Shown: positions 11,943 through 24,989, numbered from the stretch's first letter. The stretch: DNA of 64,000 nucleotides from Microcebus murinus (GCF_040939455.1 NC_134109.1:75669001-75733000); one strand, 5' to 3'. A program made the numbers and translations. Notes: generated from the letters alone by a model not told the origin.

Positions 11943-13619
11943 AATATAAGTTTTTATAACTTGATAATTTATAATTCACATTCAATATCTTTCCTTATTT
12001 CTATTGATCTATCTATGCTTTCTTATAACTTTAACACTTCTACATGAAATGTTCTTTTATTAAAGCTACCTTTTATATATGAGATGATTAAGTTGAATTT
12101 AGTTTAATTTATATCCCCATTCTTGTATTTGTTAAACTTTTTTTGCTTCAAAATTTTACCATCCTGTTACAGTTAGTATTAAAGACAAACTCAAAATATA
12201 AGTACACTGATAATTGATATACAGATTGGATAATGAATTAGTCAATATTATATAATTGATAATATAAAAATATATTAATAGCAATTCAAGAAAAAATACT
12301 TTAACAATATTTATATTAATTCTGGTTCTTTTTACATTTTTGTAATTTCTTTGTTTATGTATACATTTGAAATCAAATGTCAGTTTTGAAACTGTCCATT
12401 TCAATCAAATGTCAGTTTTGAAATGAATCCATATCCCTGCTGTGAAGTGTTCTACTTCATTTAAACATATTTATAAAAATTAAATACATTTTACTTTATA
12501 GTGAGGAGAGAGCCTTGAATATAAAACAGAATATAGCATAATTAAAAGCAAGCAATTATTAACCTTGGTAATAGAATAGTAGATTAATCACTTTGTTAAT
12601 TGTTCTCTAGGCAATCAACAAATGATTAGCTAATTAATTAAGGGGTTGGATTGAAATATGTTGTTGGGACCAGTAAAAATTTAAAGGCTAAACACCTCTT
12701 ACAACATCTGATAATATTCAAGAACTTGTTTAGGAATAAGTGCAAATACTGGAAATAAATCCTCCTATTTGTTGTTTCCAGTAAAGAAGAAATGATTAAT
12801 GTGGATCTTGATTGTGTAATCATGTTATTTTTAATGAATTAAAAATCAGGGACTGGGGCAGGAAAAAATGAGCTGGATTTTATGCTAAACTTAGGAAATT
12901 AGATCTCTGCTAGCTCTATACTTTGGTTCCATTAACCTAGCTCCCCAAATTTATAGATAGTTTAGATGCTTTATTCCTGTATTCTGTTTAGTGATGAGAA
13001 TAAGGTTAAAAACCCACAAGAAATTGAATGAAGAAAAAAATCCTCTGGGAGAGAATACCGAGTACATTTTAGAAAATATTAAGTTTCAAAAACATCAATA
13101 AGTTAAACATTTCTAAAAGTAAATAATATTAGACAGGAAGCAAACAAGCACCATTATGGTCAGTGGTCAGATTAGAGATATTTTCTCCAGTAAAGACCTT
13201 GTGGCACCAGGGAAACCAACACAGACTCGGTTTAGATGTTGAAATTGTTATTCATTTAGGAGAGTGTCTCATATAAAAGATCTACTATGGTGTTTGAGAC
13301 CACATACTCCACTCAGGTAAAGAGTTATTTGCAGTTCTAAAAGGCTTGGTTGTTACATGAAAGGCTGATATGCTTTTGTGGAGTAGCAGATCAATTTGTG
13401 TGTAGCAAGTTAGCAGTGTAGACCCACATAGCAAGCTTAGTACAGGTAAAAAAGCCTTCTTGGGAAAAGCTTGCAAATTTTTGCATGTAAAAATAGTTAA
13501 TAGTTGATTCTAACTTTAAAAGGGCATTCATTGCTCTGCTTGTCTGCTATTGAGATTAATAATGGTGTCATCATTATTCTTATTTCAGAGATGAAGTCTC
13601 TAATGGCTACATTAGAATA
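11943..13619. other. Very AT-rich sequence without a recognisable gene
   Basis: Strongly AT-rich. It includes two exact 21-base copies (12371-12391 and 12403-12423) listed separately. No gene or named repeat is supported. Confidence 0.5.
12371..12423. repeat. Short direct repeat, two 21-bp copies
   Basis: The word AATCAAATGTCAGTTTTGAA plus a further A occurs at 12371-12391 and again at 12403-12423 with no mismatch, at a 32-base period. It fits a small local tandem duplication. Confidence 0.85.
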
Positions 13620-13624
13620 TTCTT

Positions 13625-13885
13625 TTGTTTTTTATTTGTACAAATATATGAGGTACATATGCAATTTTGTTACATGCATAGATTGCATAATGTACAAGTC
13701 AGGGCTTTTAGGGTATCCATCACCCAAATAACATACATTGTACCCATTAAATAATTTCTCCTCATCCATCCCCTCCCACCCCTTCACCCTTCCAAGTCTC
13801 CATTGTCTATCATTCCATTCTCCCTGTCCATTCATACACACAATTTTTATCGCCCACTTATGAGTGAGAATATTCTTTGTTTTTG
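13625..13885 (-). mobile_element. L1 3' UTR fragment, minus strand (L1MA/L1PB-like)
   Basis: Forward reading shows the complement of a primate-era L1 3' UTR: 'gttacatgcatagattgcat', 'agggtatccatcaccc', 'ccattgtctatcattccat', 'cacttatgagtgagaata'. It is less diverged than the L1M pieces at 11.3 and 17.3 kb. It is truncated on both sides and has no coding capacity. Confidence 0.8.
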
Positions 13886-15674
13886 TTATGAGTCACAGTA
13901 GCAAGTAACAGAAAATATGTCTACTAAGCTTAAGTAGGTAAGATAAATAAATTCATTGTAAGGATACAGGGATGTTAATGGAACCCAGTTATAGTAAGGA
14001 ACTTGGACTTATAAAGGAATTGGAACCTGCAGAGAAAGTAATTTTTTTCCCCTTCTGGAGACGGTTGTTTTCTTTTTTTCCCTGCATGACAAGTAGAAAT
14101 TTCCTTTCCATATTTCTAAGCATACATCTCACATGTCCAGACACCCCAAAAAGGACTGCCTTTCAGTTGAAAATCCAATTTCTAAGAGAAGGGACTTTGG
14201 TTGGTTGAAATTGAGGCAGGTGTGAATTCCTGGTGTAATCAACCATGGCCAAGAGTATGGGGTTATAAATAAAATGGCTGCTAATATGTTTACTATCATA
14301 GATGGGGTGTCAGTGGATGTAGGGTGCCTGGCAATGTAATGTAGTATGTTGTATGTAAGGTGAGCAGAAATTGATCCATGTATATATTATCTAGAACTAA
14401 TTTCAAGTAAATCACATAGAATGAGAATGTGAGCAGAAAACTATTGTACCACTGTCCCAGAAAACCCTGCATGTGGTTATTATAAAAAGAAAACAAATAT
14501 TGACTTATGTGTATTTTTCTCTTTAAAGTACAAATCAAAGGATGCATTCTTAAGGGAGAGCATGGTAGATATTGTTTACCAATCTTTTGAATACATACTC
14601 CAAGCAGGGGAAAATCAATTGCTTTTTAGTTGTCTTTATTAAAAGTCTTGTGAGGTCTTCAACAAAGAGCTGTTGGTTCAAGAAATTTCAGAGCCAAGCA
14701 ACTATTTATTCAAGGGCAATGTGTATAAAAGTGCAATTGAACAGAGCAATTGGAAGGTTTAGGGAGTGACTGCTGAACTACTTAAAGTGCACAATGTTGT
14801 CTTTCCCCCACACCCTTGAGGAATAAAACTCACAGAGACTTTGTTTTGAACAAAGATGTTTTAGAAGTATTCAGTATTCTATAAATACTCAAATAAAAAG
14901 CCTTAATAGTGAGTTAACTGTTTTCTAGGAAAGCTCTGCTTTAGGATTTTCATATTTATTAAAAGCAAAAGAGAAGTTCTAGTTTTCCCTCCCTTTGTCC
15001 ATTTTGTCCTTTTTGTTATATGCACGTGTTTAGCTATATCCCATTTTAAACATGCAATTCCCTATTTGCAAAAACAAAGACAAAGTAAAAACAAAACCAA
15101 ACACATCAGCCTTTATAACAAATGTACAGTAAGAGGTGATTGTTGCTAATTGGACAGGAGTACTTTTTTACTTTAGTAGGTAGACATTACAAAGGAGAGA
15201 GAAAGGGATTCCCTTAATTTGGTGAGCAGGAAATCAGGAAATGTCTCCATGAAGGAAGGTGCATTTAAAATTGTAAGGGGAAGGAATTATAGGGTAAGGA
15301 AATATAATCACAGTCACTGAGTTGGGAGCGAATGGTGGAAACAAATTAAGCCAGTATTATGTGGCAGAGCTACTGCTAAGAGATATACAAATATTTTAAA
15401 TTGCTGGTAATGATATTTGGACTGGAATATGAACTATAGAGAATAGAGTGCAGGCTGTTGTAACTTTATATAGAGGTTTGGGATCATAGAAATGGCTGTG
15501 TGAGGTCAAACCATGAAAAGTAACTTTAATAATCAATCAAAAATTACAATTGCCCAGTGACTGAAAAAATGTTTGTCAAAAGAGTAGAAGCTGTCTTATT
15601 ATCAATTATATATATATTTTCAATCATAAATAAAATAAAAACAAGTATATATGAGAAACATGGAAATCAATGTA
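13886..15674. other. Unique AT-rich sequence without a recognisable gene
   Basis: No repeat or exon can be supported. The longest frame is 83 codons (14296-14547, minus) and shows no domain. Confidence 0.5.
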
Positions 15675-16052
15675 CAATTGATCCTTGAACAACATGGGCT
15701 TGAACTGTGTGGGTCAGCCCATATGTGGATTTTCTTCCACTTCCGTGACCTCTGAGACAGCAAGACCAACCCTTCCTCTTGCTCCTTCGCAACTTCCACT
15801 TAATAAAGAGTAAGTATATTTTGTCTTCCTTAATATTTTCTTTTATCTAGCTTACTCTATTGTAAGAATATAGTATATATACATAAAACATACAAAATAT
15901 TGTTAATTGACTGCTTATATTATCAAGAAGGCTTCCAGGCAACAATAGGTTATTAGTAGTTAAGTTTTTGGGGAGTCGAAAGTTATATGTGGATTTTTAG
16001 CTGTGCAGGGGGGTCAGCGCCCCTAACCCCTGCATTGTTCAAGGGTCAACAA
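15675..16052. mobile_element. Short Tigger-class (TcMar) DNA transposon with both ends
   Basis: The left end is 'caattgatccttgaacaac' and the right end is its inverted partner 'gcattgttcaagggtcaac'. TA precedes the left end, as expected for mariner-type targets. The interior has known landmarks of this family ('ggtcagcccatatgtggat', 'gttattagtagttaagtttt', 'cagcgcccctaaccc'). At about 378 bp it is a non-autonomous, internally deleted derivative without transposase. Confidence 0.8.
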
Positions 16053-16059
16053 TGACCCT

Positions 16060-17230
16060 TGTTGTTATTTTTTTTTTGTAAAAAAATTATGAGTAGTTTT
16101 AACAGTGTTTGTCTTGTCATATAATTTATAATAGAGAGTGAACATTTTTCTATGCATTGGCATATTGTCATATTCCTTTCTAAGTCTTGATCAGCTTACA
16201 ACATTTTATCCTTTGAGCCTTCAGTGTCATGAAATATCTTTGAGAGTTTCTTTAATGTGATATTGTTTTCTGGCATCATTTCCTCTGGGACACCTTCATT
16301 CTTTTCATCAAAACCACTTTCTTCATTTATGTTGATAAGTTTGCCTTCAAAAAGTTCCTCTGGTGATATATCCTGAGTCTCGCAAAAGGTAGCATGTGCA
16401 ATGTACCAAATATTTGTGCCCCTCCCCCCTTAAGTTCATATGTTGAAATCCTAGCCCTCAATGTGATGGTTTTAGGAGATGGGGCCTCTGGAAGGTAAAA
16501 TTAGGTCCTGAGGGTGGAGCCCTTATGAATGGGACTAATGCCCTTATAAAAGGGACCTCAGAGAGCTATCTTAACCCTCTTTTTGCCAGGTGAAAATATA
16601 AGAAGACAGTCATCTACAACTCGGAAGAAGGTGCTCATCAGAACCTAGCCCAGCACCCTGATTTCAGACTTCCAGCTTCCAGAACTGTGAGAAAGAAATT
16701 TCTGTTGTTTATAAGTTACCTAGTCTGCAATATTCTGTTAGGGCATCCCTAACTAAGACCTTGTACTAACAATCTGGGCTAGAATTTTATTTTCGGTGTT
16801 ATCACTTTTCATTTCTTTTGCTGCATTATTATCTCTATAGGCCAATTCTCTCTTTCAATGATCCATTTTTACAAAATGTCATGTGGCTTTCTCACCAGGA
16901 GACCAGGAGGCAACATAACTATACGCTTCACTGTCTGTGCAAGAACTGAGTAACAGATGTACAGTGACCAGTCACTTGCAGACTTAAGAAGTGATGTGAT
17001 TGGTCACTGATTATGATGCATATCTGTTAATCACATAGTGATTTGTGGACTGAAGAGTTAGTTGTGAAGTTTGTACTTTATGTACAGTTAATATACTGTG
17101 ATAACTAAAATTTGAGTCAGATATTTGGGGAACTTGTATAATTTGACTTAACTGTGGTAACTGAAGTTTGTGTCAGTATCATGCAAAATGAGGATTCCCT
17201 GTGTAAAATAGGGGTATCTTTTCCAGAGAA
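16060..17230. mobile_element. Possible second Tigger-like remnant, split by an LTR
   Basis: Sequence on both sides of the LTR at 16.40-16.76 kb ('tcgcaaaaggtagcatgtgc' on the left, 'ctcaccaggagaccaggagg' on the right) resembles one diverged DNA-transposon family that I recall. The LTR would then be a later insertion into it. Ends are not visible and the family name is uncertain. The alternative is unique sequence. Confidence 0.3.
16402..16758 (+). mobile_element. Solo LTR of MaLR type
   Basis: Carries the same landmarks as the LTR at 6.34 kb: 'catatgttgaaatcctagc', 'ggagatggggcctctggaag', 'cctgagggtggagcccttat', 'cttccagaactgtgag'. Both are therefore copies of closely related subfamilies. 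Left end near 'tgtaccaaatatttgtgccc', right end near 'aactaagac'. No clean target duplication is visible, and there is no internal region. Confidence 0.7.
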
Positions 17231-17264
17231 GATGAAAGTAAAGACAGAAAAGGGACATTTGTAG

Positions 17265-18345
17265 GTCTTTTTTTTTTTTCACTTGAGGTGAAATTCATAT
17301 AACATTAAATTTTAAAAAAAATTTTTTAAAGTGTATGATTTTTTTTAAAGTGTACAATTCAGTGGCATTCAGTGTGTTCAGAATGTTGTGAAGCTGCCAC
17401 CTCTCTCTACTTTCAGAACTTTTTCATCACTCTAGAAAAACACCTCATACATATCAAATAATTTCTCCCTATTTTTTCCTCCCTCATTCTCTAGTAACCA
17501 CCATTCTCTTTTCTGTCTGTGTGGATTTGCCTATTCTGAGTATATCATGTAAAATGAATCCTATAATATTCAACCTTTATGTCTGGGTTCTTTTACTAAG
17601 CACAGTGTGTTCAAGGTTCATCCAAGTCATAGCACATATGAGTATTTCATTCTTTTTTTATGGCTGAATAACATACTATTGTAGGATATACCTAAATTTG
17701 TTCTTTCATTCACCCATGGGCATTTGGGTTGTTTCCACCTTTTGCCTATTTTTAACGTTTTGTATCATGCTGCTATGAACATTTTTGAATAAGTTTCTGT
17801 GTGGATGTATATTCTCATTTCCCTTGGAATGGAATTGCTGCATCATATGGTAATTCTATGTTTAATTTTTTTAAAACTGTCTTATACATGTCTTGTGATT
17901 ACATGTATGTATGAATTTTTTTGGATGGAATTGCTGAGTCTTAAGATTTGTGTATGCTTAGCTTTAGTAAATTCTGCTAAAAGCAGAAGCAATTGTACCA
18001 ATTTGCATCCCAGTAATAGTATAGGAAAACTCTTTTGTTCCACATTCTTGTCAACTCTATTGTCAGGTTTTCTAAGCCACTTTGGATGGGAATGATGTGG
18101 TATATTGTGATTTGACTTTGCATTTCCCTGATTATTAATGAGGATGAACACCTTTTCATATGACAATTTTCTATTTGGATATCCTCTTTTGAAGGGCCTA
18201 TTCAAGTCTCTTCCCCTTTTTTGTTGAGTTATCTGGGTTTTAAAAATCCATGTATAGAAATTCTTTATACATTTTAGATACGAGTCCTTTATTGGGTATA
18301 TGTATTATGAATATTTTCTCTCACTCTGTGTTCCTCATTCCAAGG
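17265..18345 (-). mobile_element. L1 LINE 3' region, minus strand (old L1M class)
   Basis: About 1.1 kb reading as the complement of L1 from the ORF2 C-terminal region into the 3' UTR. Landmarks: 'ttcagtggcattcagtgtgt', 'ggatttgcctattctgag', 'atggctgaataacatac', 'ctgcatcatatggtaattc', 'tgatttgactttgcatttcc', and 'agatacgagtcctttattgg' at the end. The 98- and 107-codon frames inside it are chance frames in the decayed element. Confidence 0.8.
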
Positions 18346-19009
18346 GGAAAGAGTTGGTGATTGTGCTATACACATCACATAAGCTATACACATCATCCAT
18401 GTATACTCAGTCCTCACCCTTCCATGCTTAGAATCCCACCTGTTATGAATTCAATGTTCTTCTGTCTTGCACTTTAAAAATACATAGGCCCACAGAATGC
18501 TAGTGGAAGGGAAGTCGTATTAATATTAAAAGTAGCAGTTTGTTTTTTCATGTAACATAGAACTGTTATTAATAAAAGAAAAGAATATTCTTCAAGTCAG
18601 AGAGGATAAAGTGATGGCTTAAATAGTCAGTCTGTGGCCAATGGAAGGGAGGGAAAGAAGGAAAGCTGAGAATGATTGCTGTTATCACCATGTCCTCATA
18701 TGCAAACATCAGGGATCACTAACTCCACATGGGTGTTAGGTTTGTTCTTTTGAGAGTGGAGTCTGATGAGAACTATCTGGTTGAGTGATGTATATGAAAT
18801 ATGTGACATTTCTACTGTCTTTAGGCTGAAGGATCCATTGTAGCTCCATTCTTGCATACTTTGTTGGCCATCACAAACTTTCCTTCTACTAGGGATATTC
18901 CTGTATCTCCTCAGTCCCCAATCCTAGAGGAAACTCCCAGAATGCCTTACTACTATTTCCTGTTTCACACTTGGTTACCTTGAAAATTCCAAAGAATTGC
19001 TAACTTTGT
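18346..19009. other. Unique sequence without a recognisable gene
   Basis: About 660 bases with no supported feature. Confidence 0.5.
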
Positions 19010-19335
19010 GGGCTTTGTTCAGAGGCCAGATTAGAGGGGCCAAAGAGGAAAGGCAGGAAGAAAAAGGCCATTTTGTAAAGGGTCTTAAATGCTAGGCTGA
19101 GGCCTTTTGACTGAATTGAGTAGGCAGTGAAGAGTCATTTAAGGCTTTTGATCAGATGAATGAAATTATCTAAATTATATTTTAGAAAAATCAATCTCAC
19201 AGTGGTGTGAAAGCTGGTTTGGAAGGGGAGAGATCTATTAGAAAATCATTTTAAGAATTCAGCTGAGGATCAATGAGGGTCTGATCCATGGCTGTGGGCA
19301 TGGATCAGAAAAGAGGGGCAGAGAAGAGGGTCCCA
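19010..19335 (-). repeat. L2 LINE fragment, minus strand
   Basis: Forward reading follows the complement of the L2 3' region: 'gggtcttaaatgctaggctg', 'agtcatttaaggcttttgat', 'tattttagaaaaatcaatct' and the 'gtgtgaaagctggtttgg' segment. Diverged but colinear with the consensus order. Confidence 0.6.
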
Positions 19336-20827
19336 AACTCTATTCTAGTCCCAAACCCTTAACCCCTTCTCATAAACGGTACTCATTTACTGCTGAGGTT
19401 TCAGATAGATCCAGGTCAGTAGCTCAATTTATAACTCTGTTCCCAATAGTAAAAGAATGCTTACTAGATAATCTCGTTGCTGTTCTCCATCCTACCAGAA
19501 GGCCATATGTAGCTGGTACATTCTTGGCAACTTTATAGGACAGAGTTGCTGTCTTGCATACATCTGTATTCAATACAGACTGCACAAGCCTTTTTATTTT
19601 CATTTCCTGGTGTAAGGTTCTTGACACTTTCTTCCCAGCTCTCCCTACCTCATCTCCTCCATTTCATTTTTCAGGGTTTGCCTGAAGCATCAAGACTAGA
19701 GGGAGAAATCCTAGGAACAGATTATGTGAGAGCATCAAATTATAAAACTAAAAGGTGGTTGGCTGTGGCTAAGTTTTCTGTTACAGGATGCACTCCATTG
19801 CACTTCAGGAAAATGTCATGCTGAGCTGCTCTTTTAGAAACTCGGTGCTTACCGGCTGTCAGCCCTCTCAGCCAAATTCTAATGACTTTGTAAGGAGTAA
19901 AGCAGGTGCAACTGAAAGCACCAAGGGATTCTAATACTTAGACTCCCTTAGAAATCTTGCTGTTAAAAGCAAATCCCGAAGAAATGGGTCACAAGACAAG
20001 GTAAGGTGAATCTAGCTGCTCAGTGCAAAAAGAGTGAAGAGAAAGTGATGCAAACGGGCTCGTGTAGATCAGATGCCAACCATTTGGAAGACTCGGAGGG
20101 TCTACAGTGTATGAAGTGACATTATCTGGTTGGGAAGTTTCAGTAATGAAAATGTGAATGTTGCTACTGCAGAAACTTTGGAGACTCAACAGAATCAGCA
20201 ATTGTGAATCGTTACATGAGCCAGGCCTCCATGCTTTAGGAGGCATGGAGATCAGTTACATTGGAGGAGGGTGAGGAAAAAAATGTGATCTGTGTTAAGT
20301 GAAAAATATTTAGAGCACTTGGTAATATCATGGCATTGGGAAGGGATACAGTTGTTTAATAAACGTTATTGATTGTTACAGTGATGAGAAGGCTGTCAAG
20401 CCTTGTCTTAGACTACTTCTACACAGGGGTCCCCGCTGTTACTAGCGTTGTCAAGAGTTAGAATGGACTCTTGGTTAAAATACTTTTATGCATTTAGAAG
20501 TATATTAGAAGTCTAGGTACATAACCAGTTGCATCATGCTTTCGTTTCTGTGGTTTTATAAATTATTTTTCGGTTACTCAATTCCATTTTAAAGCATCTT
20601 GAGATCTCTCTATCCAGTCACTATCTCTAACCCAGAACTTCCTGGGTTCTGTGGTAACAGAGTATAGATAAGGAAACATCTTGAAAATAAACTATTAGAA
20701 TTTAGACTTGATACCTTAGTCACAAGGCTTTCCTGGTAAGGTTTCCACTTGACCTCATTTTGGATTATGATAACTAACTTAATCCATATAAATGACATTT
20801 GTGGTAAAGATTGCTTGCGTTGTCGTC

Positions 20828-20940
20828 ATCTTGCCTGCGAAGAAAATGAGAGTCCATGAATTTAAGAGCTTCCCTAAGGTCATTTGGCCACTGAGTGATG
20901 CATCCCTGTTAATCTTACTCCAAATCCTTGCTCTTTCAAT
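20828..20940 (-). repeat. Possible MIR fragment, minus strand
   Basis: 'gcgaagaaaatgagagtcc', 'agcttccctaaggtcatttg' and 'gccactgagtgatg' parallel the complement of the MIR core. Short and diverged. Confidence 0.4.
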
Positions 20941-21664
20941 TTTGCTATCATATTATGCAGATTACCTAGTTACCTTTTATTTCTATTATTGATTTTATTG
21001 CTTTGGAACATTTTGAGCTTATTTTGTCTCCTATGGCATCTATTTTTTTTCCCCATGGGATTTTATTCTTCTCCAGAATAAGAGCAATGCTTTATACTTC
21101 TGTAAGTCTCTTAAATCAAATGGTATCTCGCCTCTAAGAATCTAGCCAAGATTTTTAGTGGGCTATGCTGTCTCTTCTAGTTCCTTCATTCCTTTTATAC
21201 TTCTCTATTTTTAATCAATCAGTGCTCATTTATTGGGTGACTGTCACAGTCTTTTTATATCACAAATCTGTTGACTTCTGGTGTGTGAGACTGTTATCTT
21301 GAAAGTGGTCTAAGGACGCAAAGGATTGTCTTCACAGGCATTTGTAAATTACACATACATTTAATACAAATGTCTTTGTAGCCATGCCAACCAGTTCATA
21401 CTTGGGACCGTGTCCTTCAATACAGTGCTGTAGGAAAATGTGACAAAAGTAAGGGGAGGAAAACCACATGAACTTGTTATTGATGAATTTTTCTTAAAAA
21501 AAAAATCTGAGGTTGCTAGCATCATATTTTATCTATGTCAGCATTTTCTCTTGAGTTCAGAAGCCAATCTTTCAGACCACTTGATGGCTTTTGGCTGCTT
21601 TGTGACTGTGAACTCCATGGTTTGCTGACTCCTAATGTGCAGAGCAGTCAAATAGAGAGCATGG

Positions 21665-21775
21665 AATCTCTTTGTACTTACTTTGACTAGCTGTGTGGCC
21701 ATTTTTTCCCCAGTGTTTTATTTGTAAGATAGAAATAGAACTAAGACAGCTCACAGGATTGTTTCATAGCCCACT
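21665..21775 (+). repeat. Possible MIR fragment, plus strand
   Basis: 'tgactagctgtgtggcc', 'gtgttttatttgtaagatag' and 'ctcacaggattgtttcat' follow the order of the MIR consensus on the plus strand. Confidence 0.4.
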
Positions 21776-22845
21776 AAAACAAAGGAGTATCAAACATTAG
21801 CAAGGCTGGATGGCACACATTAATGAAATTATGACCAGCAGAGAAATAGCACTCAGTATACTCATCATACCTGTGTACTTCAGGACACAGCTTCTGATGT
21901 GTATTTCCTGCTAGCTTTTACTTCACTATTCTATTTACACATGGAATGGATTTATTATGCTTACATTTTTCATGTGTAGTTTGGTAAAACTAGAAAAAAA
22001 GATTTATTGAAAATATTATTAACATTTTTTGTTTCCTTTACACTTTTCATCATTACTCTCCATATTTAGGGGTTTACAGCTAGCCTGTAAAAATTTGCTC
22101 CAGGCTGAAGCTCAGAAGATGAGGTCTCAATCTCGAAGTGTGAATTTAGTACAAATTTTCAAAAGCAATAGAAAGCAGTGTTTAATATGAATGGTGTCTA
22201 AATTATAATAAAATCTAGTTCCAAATAGCCTGCTTTAACACTAGCAGGTTATGGCAGTATCTCTTCAAATATATTCTAATAAGTAGATGGCAAGCATCAT
22301 TTCTATTAGGAGGGTGTGGTGGGCTTTTCAACTATCTTGTCTTTTATCCAATTATGCAAGCATATCTCTGTTTTCCAGCTTTATTATATTCCTAAATGGC
22401 TTCCCTATAAATAAATACATATTTACCTGATGTGGGGAATAAGAACCACTTCATTTTTTTTTTTTTTTGGAGAGAATGAATTTTTAGAAATTGTGTCTCC
22501 TTTCTTGGAGGGGCTTAAGAACACTAAGTAGGTATACTCTATGTATGATTTTTGTTATATGAAAAATGAATCAGGTTAGTATGGCAGAGCCTATTTTTTA
22601 TTTTCTTTGGTTTAAGGTCAAAATCACACTTTGCTCTAAGCTGGTAAGACACTTTTTTGAGGACCTCCTGATGCTTGGAAGCATCACTATTGTCAAGGGA
22701 GTCACTCTTTGTCCATTTTACAGGAGAGAAAAGAGATAGTATCTGAAGATTTAGGTAGTCACTTAACCACAAATAATTTTTAAATGCTAATGTGCATAAT
22801 CAGCCGTGAAAACATATGTCCTTTTGTGTGTGTGTGTTTACCTGT

Positions 22846-23403
22846 TTAATGTTTTCTTTTTACAAGCCATCTTGTCCATTCTAAAAATGGCTGAGACACC
22901 AGGGGAAGTAAAAACATTTCCTCTTTCTCCAGGGAAAGGAGGTAGCAGTTGGGGGATTTGGCTCCTTCTACTTCAGAGAGGGTAAATACATTGCATGTTG
23001 CTGTTTGCTGGGACCCTTTGCTGACAGCCTCTTTCTGATGGGTTATTAAGTCCCACAGGGAGAAAAGAAATAGGATAAATGCTTTTCTGAATGAAGGACA
23101 AAGGATAGAGGAGGTGTAAATAAAGAGAAGATGCTTGAGAAGGCTCAGGGAGAGTGGAGGCAGAACATTTGGGCATGTGTCCTCCTTCCCTGAAGGTTTT
23201 TCATGAGGCAGCTTGTGGTCAAAAGATACTGTAACTAGTGGCCTGGGAAAGAACTGTTGTGAGGCTAAACACTCATGTACCCAGGAGCTGCCCCCAAATA
23301 GAGGCCAAAGAGGATTCATACTACTAGCATATTGTCCAGTCATTACAGAGAAGGAATTAGCACCATTTGGGGGTGAATTTCTGCTTGTCATACTTCCAGA
23401 CAC
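22846..23403 (-). other. 185-codon open frame, probably not a gene
   Basis: This is the longest open frame in the window. Its predicted product begins MSGSMTSRNSPP, has a Ser/Leu-rich middle with an aromatic-rich segment, and ends in a basic stretch (WTRWLVKRKH). I recognise no domain, signal peptide or family. Two other frames overlap it (22973-23176 minus, 23213-23407 plus), which suggests locally low stop density rather than selection on one frame. The surrounding 22.85-23.56 kb block is slightly GC-richer than its flanks and could be a diverged LTR or another old repeat. There are no promoter, poly(A) or splice features that decide the matter. Treated as non-coding unless conservation shows otherwise. 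Confidence 0.25.
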
Positions 23404-23559
23404 TTGAAGAATATACTTATTTGTACTCTAGGATACTTGGAATCCCTGACTGGACCAGTGGACCTAGCAGGGTAGAAGCTGGGAAGTTCCTGTCCCTGTG
23501 CTTTATGTCTGAACTCGGGTGCCCCAAACCATCCTCAGATAGAGTGAGCCGGAAGTGAA

Positions 23560-24890
23560 CATTCCTGGTCACATTTCTTAATTAACAAAATAGGAATGTT
23601 GTAAATGAAATTTCTGGTTTGTTTTCATTGATTTTTATATCAATGCATACTTTTCTTTTGTCCGTATTTTATTTGGCTGTGTGTTAAGGTTATTATTGAA
23701 ATTTAGTGATGCTCACAATTATATTAATTTTGGTATTATCTCCCCTCCTTTCGTACATTAGATTGTAATTGGAAACATTAATAATTTAATTTTCATAATC
23801 ATCTGTCAAGTAGAACATTGACTATGGTATTCTATTTTACCTTAGAAGTTGTCAACTAATGGTTATTTTATTTTTTTCTGCAAGAATGTTAATAATAATT
23901 TATATTAAAAGTAATGCCTTTGTTGTCATTTGGTTGCATTCATAATCTTTGCCATACACTCTAAATCTTTGTTTACTAGATGCTAACAAGTTTAGAATTA
24001 CATCAGAACCTAATAAATTCTTGTTTCATAAACAGTATTAGTAGAAGAATGAAGATGAATCTAATGGCTACATTTTTCATGAAGATAAAATATCACTAAA
24101 AAGTGATTTTTAATTTCCTAATAATTTCATATCTACTAGAATATCAATCTTTAAGTAGACTAGGAAATGTATCTTTTGAAACGTATCATTTTATTTCATC
24201 TTAGAACCAAGAGACACCTCAGGTACTTTCCATTCTTTTGCTGTGTTCCTTTAACCTTCTATCCTCCACAATCATTGTCATTCTTCCCCCCCTACATTGG
24301 CTTCCTCCTTCAGCTCTAGTACCATGGTTCACACCCTCAGGCCACCTCAGTAACAGTGACTAACACACAGATGCTAATGGCATCAGACAAGCTCTCCTCC
24401 TCTCTGTCCCACATAACCATGGTGCTACAGACTGTACAGAGGGACTGTGAAGTGGGAATGGAAAAGTAAAAACGTACAGCATCATCATCTTTCAATTAAA
24501 TGCAGCGAGAATCCTTATCAATCCATGTGTTCTTCCTTATATTATATTTAGGGCTGGAAATTCCTTGACAAAGTTGTTTTTGGCTTCTTCAGAAAACTGG
24601 CATAAAACACGAAAAGCTAAATGTTCATCATCCTTCGTGGGCTGTTATTTGCATCTTATAGTGTTGCCATCTAATCAAGCAGGATATCTGCTAAAGAGAT
24701 ATTTGTTTCTGTTAATAGATTGACCTTTTCTGAATTGCCCCTCTGTGGAGAAATACCAGATCTGAAACAGACCCGAATGTGTTGCCGGAGAATTAGGTCT
24801 GGCTCAGGATGATTAAATGCATCCAATTTGAATTCATTGTCCTACCTCTAGGTCTGTCTTCCTTTAACTCCTTCCTCCCCACCATCTCAG
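23560..24890. other. AT-rich unique sequence without a recognisable gene
   Basis: No repeat or exon supported. The part from about 24.54 to 24.84 kb has the even composition of conserved non-coding DNA, but I can name no specific motif. Confidence 0.45.
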
Positions 24891-24892
24891 GC

Positions 24893-24906
24893 AAAAAAAA
24901 AAAAAA

Positions 24907-24956
<50 letters not shown>

Positions 24957-24970
24957 CACACACACATATA
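24893..24970. repeat. Compound microsatellite A(n)-(AT)n-(CA)n
   Basis: Fifteen As (24893-24907) run into about 22 AT units up to 24952, followed by a short CA run. It lies just upstream of the plus-strand L2. Confidence 0.95.
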
Positions 24971-24989
24971 AAATATATCTAGGAATAAT

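Larger units (their letters stand above)
19336..22845. other. Unique sequence without a recognisable gene
   Basis: About 3.5 kb of mostly single-copy-looking DNA. Weak MIR-like traces occur near 20.83-20.94 kb and 21.67-21.77 kb (listed separately). A T-run lies near 22454-22468. No open frame exceeds 95 codons or shows a domain. Confidence 0.45.

Noticed and set aside
17799..18205. Overlapping 98- and 107-codon frames on opposite strands
   Set aside because: Both lie within a decayed minus-strand L1. Neither is an intact ORF2 piece.
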